Positions 44,946-49,519 of a stretch of 49,519 nucleotides of DNA are shown piece by piece. A program made the translations under genes and the position numbers. Source of the DNA: Pseudomonadota bacterium (lineage in GTDB: Bacteria; Pseudomonadota; Alphaproteobacteria; Micavibrionales; Micavibrionaceae); assembly GCA_963204825.1 (NCBI GenBank), contig CAUJHN010000147.1, positions 1 to 49,519 on the forward strand. The letters run 5' to 3'. Positions within the stretch are counted from its first letter, which is position 1; each line of letters begins with the position of its first letter. Under the pieces are notes generated by a model. The model searched no databases and had not been told where the DNA came from. It saw only the letters and a program-made list of their open reading frames with translations.

Positions 44946-45620
44946 ATGATTATATGTTCATTGTCAGGTAAAAAGCTGTTCGAAACACGACACAAAACCG
45001 TCAAAAATACGCTGGAGGAAGTGGTTGAAAGAAATATAGACTTATCGTATGCGGACTTGCGGAACTGCAAAATAACTGATGCGTCGCTTGATGGCATGAT
45101 TGCCCCCGGCGCATCCTTCTGGGGGACGGATTTTGGTGGCAGCGATATAGGCTATGCCATATTGCATGGCGCGGATTTGCGCTGCGCAAATCTTTCGGAC
45201 TGTTGCTTTGCCCACAGCAACCTAACCGGGGCCAATATGAATGGCGCGCAATTTTCCAGGACGATTGTCGAAGGGGCGGTTCTGGACCGCGCGCGTGTTT
45301 CCTGTCCCAGCTTTTGGGAATGCGACCTGCAGACCGCGCAGAGTATGATCGGCCTTGTCTATTCCCATCTGGGAGAAGACGAAATCGCGCTCGAAAAGCC
45401 GCCCGTCATAATTAAGGGAATGGGAAGCCCGTTCGTTTTGCATGGCGATACTTGCCTATGGGGAAGTGTTTTTTTTAATGGAAAGGACATGCCGCCTGTA
45501 CTGTACGAATCTCTGTCTTCAATATGCGCAACCATAGAAAGAATGGTTAATTCCGGGACTTCTTCTCACAATGCGAAATATCCTATGCCAAAGAAAGAAA
45601 GTTCGTATAAGCCCCTTTAA
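44946..45620 (+). CDS. Pentapeptide-repeat protein
   Basis: A 224-residue protein with about 12 tandem A(D/N)LxX-type repeats between residues 35 and 115 (for example L-S-Y-A-D-L-R-N-C, G-A-D-L-R-C-A-N-L-S, L-T-G-A-N-M-N-G-A-Q-F), forming a quadrilateral beta-helix, then a globular C-terminal part. Such proteins range from gyrase-mimicking quinolone-resistance factors to structural scaffolds; no specific role can be told. The ATG at 44946 has GGGG upstream. Three further small genes follow on the same strand, possibly one accessory unit. Confidence 0.8.
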   Translation: MIICSLSGKKLFETRHKTVKNTLEEVVERNIDLSYADLRNCKITDASLDGMIAPGASFWGTDFGGSDIGYAILHGADLRCANLSDCCFAHSNLTGANMNGAQFSRTIVEGAVLDRARVSCPSFWECDLQTAQSMIGLVYSHLGEDEIALEKPPVIIKGMGSPFVLHGDTCLWGSVFFNGKDMPPVLYESLSSICATIERMVNSGTSSHNAKYPMPKKESSYKPL

Positions 45621-45686
45621 ATATTATTTAAAGCTTATACGGCAAAAACAATGGCATTCAAACTTATAGTTGTGAAAGGGGTTAAA

Positions 45687-46028
45687 ATGTTTATTTTAAA
45701 AAACAGTAAGTCGTATATTGCAAAAACCAATTTTTCCAAAAAAGAACCACAAATATTCGATCTTCTTCAGTTGTCGCGCAAGGAGCGCGAATACAGATCT
45801 CTTTGCATACGCACTATGCGAAAATTTAATGACTGGAAAAAATCGAAAGGGACCGCGGCGGATCCTCTTTTGAATTTTTACAGCCAGGTCGAAGGCACGC
45901 TTCTTCGACGCCAGGCGCAGGACGCCATTCTTTTCTATCGTCTTATAAAAAAAGACAGAATGCGCGCGTTTAATGATTATATAAACAAATTGCCCGCTGT
46001 TGCGACAGCTGCGGGAGTGATGCGATGA
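45687..46028 (+). CDS. Small hypothetical basic protein
   Basis: A 113-residue, lysine/arginine-rich helical protein (I-A-K-T-N-F-S-K-K, then R-K-E-R-E-Y-R-S-L and L-R-R-Q-A-Q-D-A-I-L-F-Y-R). The ATG has an AAAGGGG site. No family recognised. The next ORF starts with an ATGA overlap of its stop, so the two are translationally coupled. Confidence 0.6.
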   Translation: MFILKNSKSYIAKTNFSKKEPQIFDLLQLSRKEREYRSLCIRTMRKFNDWKKSKGTAADPLLNFYSQVEGTLLRRQAQDAILFYRLIKKDRMRAFNDYINKLPAVATAAGVMR

Positions 46029-46261
46029 TCATTCATGTAAGATTGGGAAATGTCCGCGCATTAACGTTTGAATGGAACAAAGAGTTCGGTTCGTGGCCGC
46101 TATATAAAAAAACAAGTTACCATTGCGAAACGATTGTAGATATGCCATATAGTCAGCTTATTTACACATCTGGCAAATGGACACCGGCGAGAAGAGCGGC
46201 AAATGACGAACAAGAAAATGAAAAAACTGCAAACAATTCTTCAGGAACTGATCGCGATTGA
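46025..46261 (+). CDS. Small hypothetical protein
   Basis: A 78-residue ORF with an ATGA overlap to the previous gene and a 59-base overlap with the MarR-like gene. The N-terminal part looks folded (V-R-A-L-T-F-E-W-N, then Y-H-C-E-T-I-V-D-M), the C-terminal 20 residues are polar and may be read-through of overlap. No family recognised; moderate doubt that it is real. Confidence 0.45.
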   Translation: MIIHVRLGNVRALTFEWNKEFGSWPLYKKTSYHCETIVDMPYSQLIYTSGKWTPARRAANDEQENEKTANNSSGTDRD

Positions 46262-46526
46262 TCCTGAATTTCCCATTCAATGGGTTACTGTCTTTGCGGA
46301 AATAGCCATGGAAGAGGGCATCTCTTTGAAAGATATTTCGGACAGAACGGGAATTTCCATGTCCGTGATGTCGCGCACTATCGGCGCGCTGTCCAACGCG
46401 CGTCGTATGGGTAAGCCTTATGGGCTTGTCGTCGTTCGTCACGCAAAGGATGACCGCCGCCGCAAGGAATTGTTCTTGTCCGCCCGCGGCAAGAAACTGG
46501 TCGAAAAACTCGACAAGGCGATCTAA
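46203..46526 (+). CDS. MarR-like winged-helix DNA-binding protein
   Basis: A 107-residue protein with a helix-turn-helix (I-S-L-K-D-I-S-D-R-T-G-I-S-M-S-V-M-S-R-T) and a wing ending D-D-R-R-R-K-E-L-F-L-S-A-R-G-K-K, the MarR-type pattern. It is shorter than full MarR proteins (about 140), lacking part of the dimerisation helices. An ATG at 46218 is a possible alternative start. It ends the run of small genes that begins with the pentapeptide protein and may control it. Confidence 0.7.
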   Translation: MTNKKMKKLQTILQELIAIDPEFPIQWVTVFAEIAMEEGISLKDISDRTGISMSVMSRTIGALSNARRMGKPYGLVVVRHAKDDRRRKELFLSARGKKLVEKLDKAI

Positions 46527-46543
46527 TTCCAGTCATTTATTTT

Positions 46544-46580
46544 CACAAGGCCCGGCAAAATGACCGGGCCTTGTGCTTTA
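46544..46580 (+). terminator. Intrinsic terminator of the small-gene run
   Basis: CACAAGGCCCGG-CAAAATGA-CCGGGCCTTGTG is a perfect 12-bp stem, followed by CTTTATC. The T-run is weak but the stem is strong. Confidence 0.7.
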
Positions 46581-46581
46581 T

Positions 46582-47775
46582 CTATGGAGTTGAGAACATG
46601 GGCACTGTGTCCAGAGGGCTGATTCTCAAGCCCATCAGTCGGTCCGCTCTTCGCCCGACATTGGGTTGCACTTCATTCAGATCACGGACGCGGTCGAAGA
46701 AGGAAGACAAAAAGCCCTTTGACGGTTTCCGGCGGTTAAATGTGGGTTCAGCCGGAAGATTTTTTTCTACCACCTTGGTGAGGGCCGTACATAAAGCGGC
46801 AGGATTGCCCGTCAGCTGCGCCGCAATCCGGTCGGCGTGAAGTTCCGTTTGCCGTGCATAGCTTTTCTCAACAAGATTGACGGATATGCGTGTTGCCAAG
46901 CCTACCGTCTGCGCCAGAAGAACTTCCGGTGCCCCAAAAGCTACAGCCAATCCCGCAAGTGTAGTGTTCGCAGTGGCCGTTGCGCATCTGTCCAGCCTGA
47001 TCTTGTCATCTGGGTTATCCGGGTTAAGTCTGCCCGCGTGCTTGTAAACGGCATAAGCAGCGAAACCGCTGGCAATGGCTCCTGCATAAAGACCTGCATT
47101 TTTAACAGAGCTTACGCATGTAAGCACATTATTCAGGAATGTCATCGCTTTCGCCACGCGTCCCGCTTGGTGGATGCTGTCCCTATTGTCGCTGTGATTT
47201 GCCGCTATATAGGCTGTTTCCCGCGCGATGACGGCTTTCAGTTCTTCGGGTTTAAGGTTCCGTGTCGCGGACTCCGCCAGCGCAACATTTCCATTTGCCC
47301 GGGCGAAGGCATAGACATCCGCTCTTTCATTATAGGTTTCAGACAGGTTGGCGACCCAGCCAGTTGCACCATTCATAAGCAAGAATGGCGGAATTTTTGC
47401 TAGTCCCAGCTTCCCTGCGTACTGCCGTATCCAGGGCTCAATGCGCCGATAAAGCGGGTTCTTACCTCCGGCCGGATTAACGCGGTTATCCAGACCAAGG
47501 CGGTTCCACATGCTTTTCGAGTTTTCTGATTTCAGTTCAAACAGCGTTTTTCCATCAATACGCGCTATTTTTTCATCATTAAGCACCGCCTGGACTTCAT
47601 CTTTTCCCACGAGATCTGCCTGTCTTTTTATGTGCATACCGAGGGTAGCGATACCAGCAAGCACAAAAGGACTCCCCAGGGCGAAGAACGCACCGGCGAA
47701 AACCGTACCAGTCAAACCATAATGAAGAAAAAAGCCAAGACGATCCTTAAGGGTATTAACCCTTAGGTGACCCAT
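46582..47775 (-). CDS. HtpX-like M48 family pseudoprotease
   Basis: A 397-residue membrane protein laid out like HtpX/M48: two N-terminal hydrophobic segments, the L-K-P-E-E-L-K-A-V-I helix, two later hydrophobic segments (about 228-246 and 270-300), and Y-A-R-Q-T-E-L-H-A-D-R-I-A-A-Q-L-T-G-N-P-A-A-L, matching the usual R-x-x-E-x-x-A-D segment with the third ligand Glu311. The zinc-binding H-E-x-x-H, however, reads Arg185-Glu186-Thr-Ala-Tyr189, so both histidines are lost and the protein should not bind catalytic zinc. It may be a regulatory or scaffold relative of HtpX. The intact M48 gene at 34498 is a different subgroup. Confidence 0.75.
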   Translation of the reverse strand: MGHLRVNTLKDRLGFFLHYGLTGTVFAGAFFALGSPFVLAGIATLGMHIKRQADLVGKDEVQAVLNDEKIARIDGKTLFELKSENSKSMWNRLGLDNRVNPAGGKNPLYRRIEPWIRQYAGKLGLAKIPPFLLMNGATGWVANLSETYNERADVYAFARANGNVALAESATRNLKPEELKAVIARETAYIAANHSDNRDSIHQAGRVAKAMTFLNNVLTCVSSVKNAGLYAGAIASGFAAYAVYKHAGRLNPDNPDDKIRLDRCATATANTTLAGLAVAFGAPEVLLAQTVGLATRISVNLVEKSYARQTELHADRIAAQLTGNPAALCTALTKVVEKNLPAEPTFNRRKPSKGFLSSFFDRVRDLNEVQPNVGRRADRLMGLRISPLDTVPMFSTP

Positions 47776-47891
47776 ATTTTTACTCTCCCTGTGTTACTTT
47801 TTTATTTTTTTAGTCATTGAGAGAACCATACATCAAAACACGCTTTTGTTCAATAGCGGCGGTGTTTTTTACGATTTTTCATCGCTAGTTC

Positions 47892-47920
47892 TTGATATTC
47901 CGGAACAATTTCGCTAAGAA
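47892..47920 (+). promoter_or_regulatory. Promoter of guaA, probably leaderless
   Basis: TTGATA (47892-47897) and TAAGAA (47915-47920) are separated by 17 bases. The ATG of guaA lies five bases after the -10 box, where transcription should begin, and no ribosome site is visible, so a leaderless mRNA is likely. Confidence 0.4.
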
Positions 47921-47925
47921 TAGTC

Positions 47926-49230
47926 ATGACAAAGACATCCCCGAAAATCACGCCCCTTTCTTCCCATCAACATGACCGTATCCTGATCCTCGATTTTGGA
48001 TCGCAGGTGACGCAATTGATCGCAAGGCGCCTGCGCGAAAGCGGCGTTTATTGCGAAATCTGGCCGTTCAACCAGGCGGAAGAAGCGAAGGTCAAAGCTT
48101 ATAACCCTAAAGGGATTATCTTTTCAGGAAGCCCGTGCAGCGCCTATGCCGCAGACGCGCCGCATCCGCCGACATATATATATGAGCTGGGCCTGCCGAT
48201 TTTTGGCATATGCTACGGCCAGCAGGTGATGATGCATCAGCTGGGCGGGAAGGTGGAACCGGGCGATGCATCGGGACGGGAATTCGGACGCGCCTATATC
48301 GACATGGTCGGCGAAAGCGCGATCTCGGAAGGCGTCTGGGCGCAAGGTGCGCACGAACAGGTTTGGATGAGCCACGGTGACCGCGTCACACAGCTTGCCC
48401 CCGGATTTAAGGTGGTCGCGAAATCGGAAGGCGCACCTTATGCAATCATTTCCAACGAAGAAAAACGTTTCTGGGCGACGCAGTTTCACCCCGAAGTGAT
48501 GCACACGCCGCACGGCAAGGATCTACTTAAAAACTTCACGCACAAGATTTGCGGGTGCAAGGGCGACTGGACGATGGCTGCGTTCCGTGAAGAACAGATT
48601 GCAAAGATCAGGGCGCAGGTGGGCAAGGGCAAAGTTATTTGCGGCCTGTCCGGCGGCGTTGATTCATCCGTCACCGCCGTGCTGCTGCATGAAGCCATTG
48701 GTGACCAGCTGACTTGCATTTATGTCGATACGGGTTTGATGCGCAGCGGGGAATCGGAACAGGTCGTGAAGATGTTCCGCGAAAATTACAATATTCCGCT
48801 GATCCATGAAGATGCATCGAAACTGTTCCTCGATGCGCTCGCCGGTGTTTCGGATCCGGAAACGAAGCGCAAGACGATTGGGAAGCTGTTCATAGATGTG
48901 TTCGATGCGAAATCAAAAGAAGTGGGTGGGGCGGAGTTTCTGGCGCAGGGTACCTTATATCCCGATGTAATCGAGAGTGTTTCCGTCACCGGCGGCCCGT
49001 CGCAGACGATCAAATCGCATCACAATGTCGGCGGTCTGCCGGATTATATGAAGCTGAAACTCGTGGAGCCGATGCGCGAATTGTTCAAGGATGAGGTCCG
49101 CGCGCTGGGCCGCGAACTCGGCATGCCCGAAGACTTCATCAAGCGTCATCCGTTCCCGGGTCCGGGCCTTGCCATCCGCATTCCCGGCGAAATCACGAAA
49201 GAGAAGCTGGAGATCCTCCGCAAGGCCGAT
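47926..49230 (+). CDS. guaA: GMP synthase, 3' end replaced
   Basis: GuaA aminates XMP to GMP using glutamine. The GATase domain has I-L-D-F-G-S-Q, G-I-C-Y-G-Q-Q (catalytic Cys) and F-H-P-E-V; the ATP-pyrophosphatase domain has L-S-G-G-V-D-S-S. The sequence follows the family through [12 protein letters not shown] (about residue 435), then turns into low-complexity Ser/Thr/Cys-rich sequence with no stop before the window edge. About 90-115 residues of the C-terminal dimerisation domain, including the XMP-binding end, are missing. From 49230 another frame encodes a different protein. The start has no ribosome site and lies just behind a promoter. Confidence 0.9.
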
Positions 49231-49519
49231 TCGATACTATTCTGTGCACCTACGTTCTCAACGTGCTGCTTCCAGAAGAGCAGGTGCATGTGCTCATGGC
49301 AGTTGCAGAGCTGCTCCAGCCCGGCGGCAAAGCCTACTTCACCGTCCGGCGCGACCTCCAGCGCGAAAGCTTCCGCATCCACATCAAACACAACGTCCCC
49401 ACCTACCAGTGCAACGTTAAACTGCCCTATCATAGCCTCCTCCACACCGAGCACTGCGAAATCTACGAATACCAGCACTACAACCGCCTGCCCCATCCCG
49501 GCGTGGGAGACTGCCCGTT
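49230..49519 (+). CDS. Fragment of a SAM-dependent methyltransferase, both ends missing
   Basis: In the frame starting at 49230 about 96 codons are open to the window edge and read [14 protein letters not shown], then [15 protein letters not shown], and later Y-Q-C-N-V-K-L-P-Y. This is the middle to C-terminal part of a class I methyltransferase (post-motif beta strand, P-G-G loop). Codons strongly favour C in third position, unlike the surrounding genes. No start codon belongs to it here: it begins where guaA breaks off. It is probably foreign to this locus. Confidence 0.7.

Overview
The window looks like an alphaproteobacterial chromosome of roughly 50-55% GC. Three things point there: a complex I NDUFA12 subunit next to mlaD and a DUF2155 gene; the aroQ-accB-accC-aat block beside dsbA-like and M48 protease genes; and a periplasmic C93 (BTLCP) cysteine peptidase. 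Stand-alone pilin-like proteins and many TTG/GTG starts suggest a less-studied lineage (a Micavibrio-like or Rhodospirillales-like relative is only a guess). I saw no tRNA, rRNA, CRISPR array, transposase or prophage core.

Layout. Bases 1-3700: a partial HExxH protein, a ferritin-like diiron protein, and a two-gene polyamine-type unit (group IV PLP decarboxylase plus a tandem AdoMetDC-like protein). 3.7-9.5 kb: nrdB and nrdA are separated by a DUF47-pit phosphate uptake pair and a small unknown gene; nrdB carries paired NrdR boxes and nrdA a cluster of DnaA boxes. A TPP riboswitch with its own terminator lies on the minus strand behind pit with no gene to control. 9.9-17.6 kb: a secreted unknown protein, pyruvate kinase with an in-frame foreign-looking N-terminal extension, a MscS channel, an MshEN-C93 peptidase fusion and hldE (LPS heptose). 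17.6-22.3 kb: a Fur-box-controlled small protein, two lipoproteins (one FlgO-like), a pilin-like protein, a DD-carboxypeptidase and a phasin with PhaR-like operators.

22.4-36.9 kb is mostly housekeeping: clpS-clpA, RidA, NDUFA12-mlaD-DUF2155, two diguanylate cyclases, aat, accC-accB-aroQ, a PCuAC copper chaperone, a DsbA-like protein, a BepA-like protease and rlmE. 36.9-47.8 kb: a chemoreceptor, guaB, small secreted proteins, an Old Yellow Enzyme, an rRNA m5C methyltransferase, an accessory-looking cassette (pentapeptide protein, two unknowns, MarR-like regulator) and an HtpX-like protein without its zinc-binding histidines. From 47.9 kb guaA runs until about 49,230, where it switches abruptly to a piece of an unrelated methyltransferase in another frame, most likely an assembly chimera or a recombination junction.

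Connections: clpS, clpA and aat together supply the bacterial N-degron pathway; guaB and guaA are the two GMP-synthesis steps; nrdA/nrdB supply dNTPs under NrdR and probably DnaA control; the two diguanylate cyclases and the MshEN domain suggest cyclic-di-GMP signalling reaching periplasmic proteolysis. The most unusual items are the orphan riboswitch, the AdoMetDC-like tandem protein, the MshEN-peptidase fusion, the inactive HtpX-like protein and the Fur-controlled cysteine-rich small protein.
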